Positions 22,652 through 33,724 of a DNA stretch of 64,000 nucleotides are shown here, in pieces. Position 1 is the first letter of the stretch. Each line of letters begins with the position of its first letter. The stretch lies in assembly GCA_964023205.1 (NCBI GenBank), contig OZ026845.1, positions 1,250,001 to 1,314,000 of the forward strand, given 5' to 3'. The stretch comes from Lutraria lutraria (Eukaryota > Mollusca > Bivalvia > Venerida > Mactridae). The translations under genes were made by a program, and so were the position numbers. A model generated the notes under the pieces. It was given only the letters and a program-made list of their open reading frames with translations, searched no databases and was not told the origin of the DNA.

Positions 22652-23945
22652 TTTCCTTCACTACCCACCGATAACTTTCCTCCTTCACAACCCACCCATA
22701 ACTTTCCTCCTTCACTACCCACCAATAACTGTTCCTCCTTCACTACCCATCCGTAACTTTCCTCCTTCACAACCCACCCATAACTTTCCTCCTTCACTAC
22801 CCACCGATAACTTTCCTCCTTCACTACCCACCGATAACTTTCCTCCTTCACTACCCACCGATAACTTTCCTCCTTCACTACCCACCCCTAACTTTCCTCC
22901 TTCACTACCCACCGATAACTTTCCTCCTAAACTACCCACCAATAACTTTCCTCCTTCACTACCCACCGATAACTTTCCTCCTTCACTACCCACCGATAAC
23001 TTTCCTCCTTCACAACCCACCCCTAACTTTCCTCCTTCACTACCCACCGATAACTTTCCTCCTTCACTACCCACCGATAACTTTCCTCCTTCACTACCCA
23101 CCGATAACTTTCCTCCTTCACAACCCACCCCTAACTTTCCTCCTTCACTACCCACCGATAACTTTCCTCCTTCACAACCCACCCCTAACTTTCCTCCTTT
23201 ACTACCCACCCCTAACTTTCCTCCTTCACTACCCACCGATAACTTTCCTCCTTCACTACCCACCCCTAACTTTCCTCCTTCACAACCCACCCATAACTTT
23301 CCTCCTTCACAACCCACCCCTAACTTTCCTCCTTCACTACCCACCCCTAACTTTCCTCCTTCACTACCCACCCCTAACTTTCCTCCTTCACAACCCACCC
23401 CTAACTTTCCTCCTTCACTACCCACCGATAACTTTCCTCCTTCACAACCCACCCCTAACTTTCCTCCTTCACTACCCACCGATAACTTTCCTCCTTCACA
23501 ACCCACCGATAACTTTCCTCCTTCACAACCACCCCTAACTTTCCTCCTTCACAACCCACCCCTAACTTTCCTCCTTCACAACCCACCCCTAACTTTCCTC
23601 CTTCACAACCCACCCATAACTTTCCTCCTTCACAACCCACCCGTAACTTTCCTCCTTCACTACCCACCCATAACTTTCCTCCTTCACAACCCACCCCTAA
23701 CTTTCCTCCTTCACAACCCACCCATTACTTTCCTCCTTCACAACCTACCCATAACTTTCCTCCTTCACTACCCACCCATAATTTTCCTCCTTCAAAACCC
23801 ACCCAAATTGTCCTCCTTCACAACCCACCCATAACTTTCCTCCTTCATAACCCACCCATAACTTTCCTCCTTCACAACCCACCCATGACTTTCCTCCTTC
23901 ACTACCCACCCATAACTTTCCTCTTTCAATACCCATCCCTGACTA
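22652..23945. repeat. 27-bp minisatellite, ~47 copies
   Basis: The unit contains AACTTTCCTCCTTCAC followed by AACCCACCC or TACCCACCG. Variation is limited to AAC/TAC and CCCTA/CGATA/CCATA. The strand is strongly purine/pyrimidine-biased (C/T-rich on plus). Because 27 is a multiple of three, a 407-codon plus ORF and several minus ORFs of nine-residue repeats appear; I treat them as artefacts since no start context, splice structure or non-repeat domain goes with them. It begins about 130 bp after the receptor pseudogene. Confidence 0.97.
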
Positions 23946-23950
23946 CTTCT

Positions 23951-24080
23951 TCGCTCGCCCCACGGTTAGCTCTGTGGTTAGAGCGCTTGTCTACTGATCG
24001 AGAGGTTGTGAGTAAGGACCCCGGGCGAGGCTCACATTGTCCGTGACAATTTTGACTGAAGTTGGTTTGTTCCTATGTTT
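23951..24080 (+). mobile_element. tRNA-derived SINE head
   Basis: It contains GGTTAGCTCTGTGGTTAGAG, an excellent tRNA D-arm/A-box, and an eroded B-box near GAGTAAGGACCCCGG. The rest does not fold as a tRNA. Confidence 0.5.
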
Positions 24081-24099
24081 TGTTCCTGACATGTGTACC

Positions 24100-25125
24100 A
24101 TCAAAAAATGGATGGAAGTATATCGACTCATGTGATGTCACTGATATGTGCGCAGGTCCGATCTTTTACGAAGGATTTACGAAGCTTTCGGAAATATTTG
24201 ACAATTGTTAAACGTAAACATTAAATCGTATTTTGTCCTCCATACAAACTACTAAATATTGTTTTCCGTTAGCTATTTCTCAAGGAAGGAACGGTCAAAT
24301 GAGATCAGATATGGTTTCTTAGTATATTTTATTATCACAAGCTTGCGAGATCTTTTGTACAATGAAAATAATACCAGTCTTAATATAAGATATATTGTGG
24401 TTTTAACTGTTGTTAGTTTAATTTTGAATTTTTTTTTTTTGGTTTATTAAACACGTGCTCGGCCTTCATGTCGTTGTTATTCTTCAGGATTGTTGTAAAT
24501 TTGTTTATAATGTCCTGGGTTTTCTCTGTATAATAAAATCTTGTGATCTTAATTGTATGATTTAGTTGTGTTAGATATTGTATAGTACTATATCATTCTG
24601 CATCTTATCTTCCTAGATTAATTACTTCATTGATATGCCTGAGATTTCAGGCCCGTTATTTAACAATAGCTGCATTCAGCATTTCCGGCAGATTCTTGTC
24701 TTGTGTTAGGTTAACCTGACAAGTACAGGTTTCTCATATAAAACAAAATATTGAATTTTACTATAACCCGAAAAGTTCAGACATCAATTATGTAACCTGA
24801 AAAAAGTCAGGCCAGTCTATTTGTATATTTCATGCAAACCTGAAGTTACAGATCTGTTAAGTAGTAAGTGGTATATATGCAATTTGGGAGTTCTAGGGGT
24901 CTTTTCATGTTATTTATTGCAGAAATTAGTAGCTTTGTTCCAGTATATCCTGTTGAAAGTGATTTCTTACTTGTATTAACATTTACTGATATTTTAATTA
25001 ATTATTTTAAACACCATTTGTAACTTTGGGTTTATCTGTATGAATGTTGTTGAATGGCAGAAATAAAAGTTCATTAAAACAACATCTTGTGTATCATTAC
25101 TACACATGTAGAGTTTCCAAGTCTA
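24100..25125. other. intergenic, no gene seen
   Basis: AT-rich single-copy-looking sequence. Nothing coding or repetitive that I can support. Confidence 0.4.
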
Positions 25126-25132
25126 ACTTGGA

Positions 25133-25968
25133 TGGTGGCAGCAAAACTGAGGAATTCTGACGATGTCCGTCAGTAAGACTGCTGTCAAATTTACCCTTGT
25201 GCTACCAAACTGAGGAATTTTGACAATTTCCGTCAGTAAGACTGCTGTCAAATTTACCCTTGTGCTACCAAAACTGAGGAATTCTGACAATTTCCGTCAG
25301 TAAGACTGTTGTCAAATTTACCCTTGTGCTACCAAACTGAGGAATTTTGACAATGTCCGCCAGTAAGACTGTTGTCAAATTTACCCTTGTGCTACCAAGC
25401 TGAGGAATTCTGACGATGTCCGTCGGTAAGACTGTTGTCAAATTTACCCTTGTGCTGCCAAAACTGAGGAATTCTGACGATGTCCGTCAGTAAGACTGTT
25501 GTCAAATTTACCCTTGTGCTACCAAAACTGAGGAATTCTGACGATGTCCGTCAGTAAGACTGTTGTCAAATTTACCCTTGTGCTACCAAACTGAGGAATT
25601 CTGACGATGTCCGTCAGTAAGACTGTTGTCAAATTTACCCTTGTGCTACCAAACTGAGGAATTCTGACGATGTCCGTCAGTAAGACTGTTGTCAAATTTA
25701 CCCTTGTGCTACCAAACTGAGGAATTCTGACGATGTCCGTCAGTAAGACTGTTGTCAAATTTACCCTTGTGCTACCAAAACTGAGGAATTCTGACGATGT
25801 CCGTCAGTAAGACTGTTGTCAAATTTACCCTTGTGCTACCAAACTGAGGAATTCTGACGATGTCCGTCAGTAAGACTGTTGTCAAATTTACCCTTGTGCT
25901 ACCAAACTGAGGAATTCTGACGATGTCCGTCAGTAAGACTGTTGTCAAATTTACCCTTGTGCTACCAA
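25133..25968. repeat. 63-bp minisatellite, ~13 copies
   Basis: The unit contains GAGGAATTCTGACGATGTCC, GTCAGTAAGACTGTTGTCAA and TTACCCTTGTGCTACCAA. Units are 62-64 bp, the variation lying in AAACTGA/AAAACTGA. The first four units differ more (GACAATTTCC, CTGCTGTC); the later ones are nearly identical, so the array has grown at its right side. A 79-codon minus ORF of 21-residue repeats is an artefact. Confidence 0.95.
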
Positions 25969-26034
25969 GGGGAGAATTCGGTTAAAGGATATCTCGAAAC
26001 AATTCAAAATAAATCAGGATACTACAATGTAATT

Positions 26035-26113
26035 TGGACAGATAAGGGCCACCTGTCAATAAAGGTCAAAATATGGCTATCACAAAGGGGGCCTTTATTC
26101 ATATGTGTGACTG
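26035..26113 (+). mobile_element. MITE family 1, right half only
   Basis: GGGCCACCTGTCAATAAAGG followed by GGGGCCTTTATTCATATG and TGTGACTGTGA matches the right half of the 9578-9742 copy. The left half is missing; the 63-bp minisatellite ends 66 bp upstream. Confidence 0.55.
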
Positions 26114-26702
26114 TGATGCAAACTTATTTTATTCAGCATATGAAAAACTAGCCTTGTTTTCAATACTACAAGCCATACACATGCTAGTTCAGAGACAACT
26201 CTTGAATGATTGAACCTAACTATAGTACAAAGTTACCTCCCTTATGTTCCTTACTTCGCTTTCACTACTAACTCACAGCACACAGTCCACATTAGACGTA
26301 CATGTATATTTTTTCTGATTACGCTAACATCATGACCTGCCCCTTTTATGTCGCTGACCAAGATATACATAAAGGTACTTATTAGGTAGTACTTGTAAGA
26401 AGGTTTGATAAATCTTAAATATGATTTCATTTTGTGTGAACATGTATTATATTTACTACCTCAATATTACTTGTACTGATTTTATGTACATAATCTGCTA
26501 CAATGTAAAACCTTTCTCCTTCACCTTTTTTGTTGTGTGTATATTTTTATGAATATATGATTATTTTGCTACAATCCTATATATCATGTATCCTCACGGG
26601 CCACATGACGTACAGGATAGTTTCTGAATAACATGAAATATATGTATTTATACATTTATAATTCAAATATGTATACATGTAATGCTCATAAAACTATATA
26701 TG

Positions 26703-26875
26703 GGACAACCTCTCCAAAGTAACACACTTTAGGAGTAGCAAAATTATGTTGTTGTTGAGAGGTTGTTGCTCTAGAGAGGTCAATTTATTTGTTAAATCGT
26801 GCAGTGGGAAACATCATGCTGTTGTTGAAGGGAGGTTGTTGCTCAGGAAAGGGCCGCTCTAGAGAGGTTGTACTG
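26703..26875 (-). mobile_element. MITE family 2 copy, reverse orientation
   Basis: It starts GACAACCTCTCCAAAGTAAC and ends CTCTAGAGAGGTTGTACTG|TA. The inside has CGTGCAGTGGGAAACATCAT and GCTGTTGTTGAAGGGAGG, the reverse complement of the blocks in the other copies. Small ORFs here are not genes. Confidence 0.65.
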
Positions 26876-27473
26876 TATATGAAAGATATTCTCATACTCA
26901 AAGATTCTGTGTCGTCTGGTTGCAAAACTGTGTCTATTCCCAATATAGCTTTTATGAGAATGGAGAGACGTGATAATAACAATGGCTTCCTAAATCACAT
27001 GACATCGATTTAGAATCCGCCCACCTTCTCCCAAGTGTAACAAGTTATTTCAGTATCCGCATAAACTTTAATCAAAACCAACACACTAAATTTAGACATG
27101 AAGAGCCAATCTGTGATTCTACCATTTTAGCTGTAATGGTGTAACTAAAATTTCGTAATGATCCTATAAATTTACCCCTACACTTGTTTGTTCCGTAGCA
27201 AGTATTAAAAGTTAATATTTTCTGTAAATGCACAGACGAAACGGTTCTGTCTGTTTTAAACAGCCAAACTTAGGCGTAAATGATATAAAGTTATATTTAA
27301 CAAAACTTAAAAATGCATTCGTTTATCTGAGATATTGTACAATTCTAGTGTCGGCGTTAACTTTACTTTCTATATCAGATTTCAAAGTAAGCTTTTCACT
27401 AGACTTCAAAACGTCTCATAACGCAGAGTTCTGTCTGCCGTATCAGGCAACGTCGAAGGTTTGAAGCATGCCA

Positions 27474-27650
27474 TGCCGCGGCCGTGGTCCGGTTGTTAGT
27501 GCTGGATTTGTAACCTGGTGATAAGGGTTCGATTCCCGGTCGCGGCAGGTTATACCCTTGACAAAAAATCCTCTACATGTGAAGAAGTTGCCGGTCCCTT
27601 GTGGAAGAGTAAGTTAGTACTGGTTCGAATACCGTCCGGGAAAACTGGTT
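27474..27650 (+). mobile_element. tRNA-like SINE with intact B-box
   Basis: 27474-27547 begins TGCCGCG and ends CGCGGCA, a perfect 7-bp acceptor stem, with B-box GGTTCGATTCC at 27526-27536. The T-stem pairs only three of five bases and no proper anticodon arm forms. Behind it come ACATGTGAAGAAGTTGCCGG and a second GGTTCGAATACCGTCCGG, as in a SINE body. Confidence 0.5.
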
Positions 27651-28460
27651 ATGTGAATGAATCGGCCGCTGTATACATTATGGTTTAAAAATGGCATTAA
27701 AGCCAGATAGATCAATTCAAAGACGTGTGCTAAAGAAATTACCTATAATAAACAACAAAAGAAAATCAAATTCAATGGCAGATAACTCAAAAACGAGATC
27801 AGTGACCCCCTATTCTTTTTTGTTTAAAATGTTTTTGTTATCATATGCTCACAGGGGATCTGAACATGTCAAAATGAAGGAAAGTCATAGGCTATGGTAT
27901 TTTGTGAAAGGAAATCTTGTAAATATAAAATTGATCAATTATTACCTGTTCGGTGTCAATTTTACAAACCGGCATTGACTTTTGTGGTCACGTGACAAAA
28001 GTTGTTCATCCCCTGTGATGCTACGATCATGTAAAGTTGAAAAAAACTATATTAATCAGTTTTCATTTTGCCTACATGTCTATGAGAAAAATGTAGCGAA
28101 CTGTAGCAAACGTCTTTAAGTACACCCTCATCTAGGTATCATTCTGTAGCAGTACTTATTATACGTTTCACTAAATAGTGTTACCATGATTGTAAGTGAA
28201 AACGCAATTATTAGTTGATGTATATGATATAAATATTGTCTCAATACGTTGATATATGTACATCTGTTATCAACATTGCGTGGGTTATATCGGGATGGAC
28301 AGTTATATAAAATTATACACATCAACAAATCACATTTTGTACATAATATGATTGTGTCTGAAACACTTACTATCAAACGTTGGCATCATATTCGCCTCAT
28401 TTGTCAGAGATATGTTCACGTGACTGAAAGCAAAGAAGTGATGTAGAACAAAATGTAGTA

Positions 28461-29401
28461 CAGTTGAATCTCGTTATGTCAAACTCGCTTATATCAAAAT
28501 TTCGGTTATGTCAAACTGTTTCTTTGGGTCCCGATTTTTTTGCTCTTTCTCTATATGAAATTAATCCGCTTACCTCCAATTCACTTATCTCCAAATTTCG
28601 TTTATGTCAAACTAAATTTTTGTCCCCCTGACTCTAATTAGCATGTAGTTTGAGCTGTTTATCTCAAAGTTGGAGCTAATCGGCGAACAATGGACGCTTT
28701 CACACCTATCATGACATTTTGCTAATTGAACAATTTAAAGGCTCCAGGAGATTTATAATCGTGTGACAAACAGAAAACACAATTGTAGTGTAGCATGATA
28801 ATCATACCTGGTATTTGACTAAATCAAAGTTATGGTAGGTAAGGTAAACAAATACGCATCACGTATAACATCGGCTGCAGTGAGTATCCGAATACTAGGA
28901 TACTTGTAGGTTTAACTTGAAAATCGAGTATGATTACTTGCCACCTATGATAGTGTTTGATTCCAATCTTAGTAAAATGATCTTAGCTTGATAAAATAAT
29001 TATTTCCGAAAGTGTGATCGATGTTGCAAAAAAACGCCTTCATGTTACATTATGTACGGAATGTGGTCACGTCCGAAAATATGTAAAGCTAGACGATACG
29101 TATTTTCGAATTCTTGCAACAAATTTCGTTCGAAGTATCTTATGTTAGGACATTAATTTTTGATATCAATTATTATTAATAGATACATAATTATTTTGTT
29201 TCTTCTCTACGTATACACGTGCTTTATTCAAACAAAACGTAATCATACATGAATTGTACGTAATATTTATATGAAGGGTATACACACAAATACTTTAAAA
29301 CTTGTACTGTATGATTATACAATATTTGTTTATCTCAAATTTCGGTTATCTCAAACTAATTTCCACGGTCCCTAGGAATTTGAGATAACGAGATTCAACT
29401 G
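28461..29401. mobile_element. pogo-like non-autonomous DNA transposon, 941 bp
   Basis: It is flanked by TA (28459-28460 and 29402-29403). The left end is CAGTTGAATCTCGTTATGTC, the right end GAGATAACGAGATTCAACTG, near-perfect terminal inverted repeats. Subterminal direct blocks (ATTTCGGTTATGTCAAACT, ATTTCGGTTATCTCAAACT) recur at both ends. The TIR style and TA target fit the pogo/Tigger branch of Tc1/mariner. No transposase ORF remains, so it must have been moved by an enzyme supplied in trans. Confidence 0.8.
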
Positions 29402-30404
29402 TATGTCAGTCCACTTGATTTGATCATTATCCCAGGCATGGATTTCAGACTGTGTACCCCGGGAATACGAAAACTATTTGTTGGATGTAAATACACTGTT
29501 TGTGTCCATGCCTCAATGGTGCGGTATTGTCAGGGACTCCCTGACCCTGTCAATGTCCTCAGCCTGTTTCTTGGAGTTAAGGAATATATCATATTAATAT
29601 CCACTTAGTCTCTTAAACTTGAGCTAGTTCTTGTGGAATAAATTGATAAATACATTTTAGAATTATGGAATAATGATAAGTTGCAAAAATTGGATGCACA
29701 GCTAAAAATCATCTGAAAGTTTGAAAACATTTTTCAAGAAATATTTCAGCCTTTTACACAGGTCTGGACTGATCGAATAACAAAATACGTAACTTGTCGA
29801 TCGTTTTTTTTTCTTGGTTAATAAAATTACCCTCCATTTTCTGACCTGGGAAGAATAAATGTATGAAGGGACTCAGCTGGAGAATAAATATATGAAGTCA
29901 TTTCCATTCATAAGGTGTATAGTTATATCGGAAGCAATCATTTAATTGTCGGTGTAGGCGTCAGCCGAGGTGATTATCTAGAAAGTCGTAACAATTTCTT
30001 ATCGGTCATTTTTCACTGAGGTAAAATGACGGGAAGTATTAGATAACGAGTCTACAAATGTCTAAAACACTGAATTATATAGCAAAATATCGACCGTGCA
30101 TGTTAGCTTGACAATCAAATAAGCTTGGAAAAGATCTTGTTACGTCGTGGGGTACCTCAGTGTGCTAGAATATGACGGAAGATAACATCACAATATAATT
30201 AGGATATTATTTTAAATATCCTTCCACGTTCCGTGATAAAATGAATGAAAACAACACATGTAAAAACATTCGCTGTAGACTCCACTAAAAAATAATGAAC
30301 AACTTTTTTCTATAAATAACTCTTTATCTATTTTTAGAACAACAATATCATGTGACCAAAAACACCTTTTCTTTCCTACTTCGACACACCCATTGTATAT
30401 TTTT

Positions 30405-30470
30405 ATCCCTGATGAAGACTTATGTTAACTAGTCGGAACTAGTTGGAAATAATAAATTGAGAAAAACATC
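30405..30470 (+). mobile_element. possible Penelope-like element end
   Basis: CTGATGAAGACTTATGTTAA is followed by a small hairpin (AACTAGT/ACTAGTT), GGAAATAATAAA and an A-rich tract. CTGATGA...GAAA is the signature of the hammerhead-ribozyme segment carried by Penelope-like retroelements, but stem II is not canonical, so this is a relic at best. Confidence 0.3.
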
Positions 30471-30611
30471 CGTTGTCTTTGTCGTGTGTTCCACTACACT
30501 CATTTATTGTTGTTGAAACAGGGTATGTAAGATGAATCCTGAATTACAAAATGGACAATTTGACATCAATGCAAATGTAAGTTAGTACAGAACATGGCTT
30601 GGTTGTCCTGT

Positions 30612-30772
30612 GACGACCACAGACGCTTATTTAGAAAAAAATACCCCACCCACCACGTTCGCTCTTATGACTACCAATATACATACAACTATACTAGTAT
30701 GTAGTATTGGTAGTCATAAGAGCGAACGTGGTGGGTGGGGTAATTTCTTCTAAACAAGCGTATGTGGTGACG
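30612..30772. mobile_element. near-perfect 160-bp palindrome (hairpin MITE)
   Basis: The left arm contains TACCCCACCCACCACGTTCG and CTCTTATGACTACCAATA; the right arm is its complement. The inner 38-40 bp of each arm are virtually identical and the outer 30 bp are diverged. The centre is ATACTAGTAT. Arms of this quality in otherwise AT-rich DNA are not random. Confidence 0.85.
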
Positions 30773-32352
30773 ACCAGTAGATAGTCAAATAGATAGTTGT
30801 ATTCAGATAAAATGAGTACATGTCATTTAAAAACAATACAAATTCAATGCCAACATGTAATAAAAAAAATACATGCGAAGATTAAAGTGCATAGTAGATG
30901 ACACATAATCAATACCTAGGATGACACAAAAAGAAGTCATTATCTAAAGTCGACTTATTTCCATTGTGTTCCTTAAAAATCATTCACCGTTTACACGTGG
31001 AAGGCCAGAACCTGGCTTGATTATCTTTCACTTAAATACCGAAGTACATATATATATATAATGCCGTCTGCATAGATTCACCATTGTTGGGAAAACCTTC
31101 ATTTCATTTTGTCCTGTTGCAGGTCCATTTGCACGTCATTTAAGAACAGAACAGTACAAACATATAAATACATACATACAAACAACACGTGACCAATTTC
31201 AGATGCAATATATGTACATACAGAACTACATTATCTTTCTTCTGTAATAAGCGCATGTTCAATAAACAAAGCTTCTTTAACACATTTGGACAAGTTAATC
31301 ATTTCATTTCTATGGCAAGAGTTTAACAGTTGTGTATAAATGTATTTGTAAACTTTTATTATTGTCGTACTTTTTTATATATAATTTCTTCTTATAATTT
31401 CATAACATGTACATATACAAATAAAATGAAATGCATCTTCTATATCTAAGGCATTACAACATAAACACTATTTGAGCTGTCTTGGTACATTATTTCTGAC
31501 GGTCACTCTGTTTAATACAGAACTACATGTTTGCAGAACACCCCACCCCCGTCAACTTAAGCATCACTCGCACGCTTCTTAGACGTTGTTTATTTATTTA
31601 ATCTAATGTCATCATTTTATTATTGATATTTTCTGGTGCAACACGTCTGCGGAATTCCATGCCTTAATGTGATGGCAGTTACATTATTGGATTGAACCGT
31701 CAGTCGCGTCTGAACAAGAACTAATTTCTTTACTACTACTGGAGCATTTCTTGCACTTATTTGAAAATAGCCAATAAAATAACGCCTTTAAAATAAGTTT
31801 TTTTCACTGTACGAATGTTTCAAAGACGGTGATTGTATTTGCTATTATACATGTATAGTGTATTTCATGTTGACATTATCAAGGGCGGTTTTTAGACACA
31901 AGTTTTAATTGACTTTGCTAAAATACACATGTCCTCTGAGGAAAGATGGTTGTGTAATTAAACAAACTAAAATTGAGGTTAAAATGAATATAAGCTAGAC
32001 ATTTTCCGGTTACTGTGAGGCATTAATGGTGTAAGTGATGACTTTATTCCACTCTTTAAACCTTTCATTAATAAATGAACGTCTTGCCAGAGAGAAATTA
32101 TATGTATCACTAGGTTATCACATTCACTTACAAGTCTTTTATTTCTCATTTTGGAACTGTGATTTCGTATCAAATCATTTCGAGAATATCACGCGACTTG
32201 CTGTAATCATGTCAGTACTAGTGGTGCCAAGAAAAATGTTAGTAATCAAGTTACAAGTAAACATCCGCCACGAAAGATATGTCTCTAGCAATTTATTCCA
32301 TTGAAACTGTAAAAAGTGTCCAGTTTGTATGTGAGTCTTCGCCATGTGACAG

Positions 32353-32428
32353 TCACATGATACGGTCACATGATACAGTCACATGATACGGTCACATGAT
32401 ACAGTCACATGATACGGTCACATGATAC
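32353..32428. repeat. 13-bp tandem repeat, ~6 copies
   Basis: The unit TCACATGATACGG alternates with TCACATGATACAG, giving a 26-bp dimer pattern. Confidence 0.9.
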
Positions 32429-33364
32429 AATTAGATACACATACTGAAGAGGTATTTATGGTAACGTGCCACGTTACATGTTTCCTTGATTGTTACTGGT
32501 GGAGATTCGACATTAATAAACACGACTACTTGTATCACATGAGGGATGTGTTACGTCGCAACTGTAAATGTCAAGGACGTGTAGCGAAATTCACGATTCA
32601 GCCTATTTATTATCTGTTTATACGCACGTTTCATTTCTCGGCTAAATAAAGGACAGGACAATACGTGACATATCTTTCTTATTCTCATACCATATATTTC
32701 TTACTTAAAAACACAGAATGTATTCGTCACATTGACAAATGTTTATTGTGATACATGAGCATTTGACAAGGGTCAGTTAAGAAATGGGAAGATTAAGGCG
32801 TGAATCACATTAAATACCACATGTAGATCCATCGACACATAATACAAAAATACATTATGCAATAAATGACGCCACCCTTAGCAGACATCCTTATCAGCCA
32901 TAAAGTTTGGCTATTACAATGTGGTCGGCACACTGCACTGCATGCCACGTTAATTAACCAATTCTTGTGTTTGCACCAAACAATCATGTGTGCGAATACA
33001 ATGTCATACTATTAATGTATGTACATTCAGATTTGCAAACTCAAGGATGACTTCGCAAGCATCAATATCCGAGCAAAGCCTACAAGACCTAGTTAAAGAC
33101 TTGCGAATCGTTTGCAAGGATGGTTCATGCAATATAACATGTTGTTACAGCATGCATTGAACGGCAAATGCATTGCAAATAATAATGTAACTTTGATCAA
33201 ACAAGACGAAACACTTTTGGAAATAATTGAGAAATATACGTAGTTACTGGTCTCCAAACATCAGCTGTTTGCAAACATATGATCCAGTTTTTCAGTCAAA
33301 GCTCCTGGTTTAACCACAATCTCATTATTAAAACAGTGTCATCGCCTGACGCTTCCCAGTTACC

Positions 33365-33371
33365 TATAAAA
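33365..33371 (+). promoter_or_regulatory. putative TATA box of the synaptotagmin-like gene
   Basis: TATAAAA about 280 nt upstream of the start codon. This would give a 5'UTR of about 250 nt. Position and consensus only. Confidence 0.3.
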
Positions 33372-33648
33372 CAACGTGCTTCGTGAATGGTGAGCATAAC
33401 CACGCAGTATTGTCGCTAGATAACATCAATTGATACAACATTAATAAATAGTGCTCGATGAAGTTGCAACAATTATTATACAGTTAAATATCTTTCCAAT
33501 ACATATGCTGACTTGTGATTAGCACTATCTAAAATAAGAAGCGCTCACGGATCGAAAAGTTCATTGCAACGCATGTTTTTGGATAAACCGATGTGTTCTT
33601 GGTAGACAATCCTGACTTAACCAGTGCGGGTTTTTATTCTTTGGAAAG

Positions 33649-33724
33649 ATGGGACTTTTATCAGTTTTAAAAATGTATCAAAATAATAAACTAATTAACA
33701 ACGGGACTGAACTCCCCGATAATG
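33649..33724 (+). CDS. synaptotagmin-like exon 1
   Basis: It opens AAAGATGGGACTTTTATC and encodes MGLLSVLKMYQNNKLINNGT and six further residues up to the split codon G|GT. The donor is AATG|GTAAGA. It contains the luminal N-X-T site. Confidence 0.65.

Larger units (their letters stand above)
29410..33360. other. intergenic upstream of the synaptotagmin gene
   Basis: Apart from the palindrome at 30612-30772, the Penelope-like relic and a 13-bp microsatellite at 32353, I see AT-rich sequence with no supported gene. Confidence 0.4.

Noticed and set aside
22611..23834. 407-codon ORF of nine-residue repeats
   Set aside because: It is an open frame through a 27-bp minisatellite. Both strands are open, and it has no signal peptide, no flanking non-repeat domain and no splice evidence.
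27474..27547. Functional tRNA gene
   Set aside because: The acceptor stem and B-box are good, but the T-stem pairs only three of five bases and no proper anticodon arm forms; SINE-like sequence follows.
27691..27978. 95-codon plus ORF after a SINE
   Set aside because: AT-rich, Lys/Ser-biased chance ORF without splice sites or recognisable motif.
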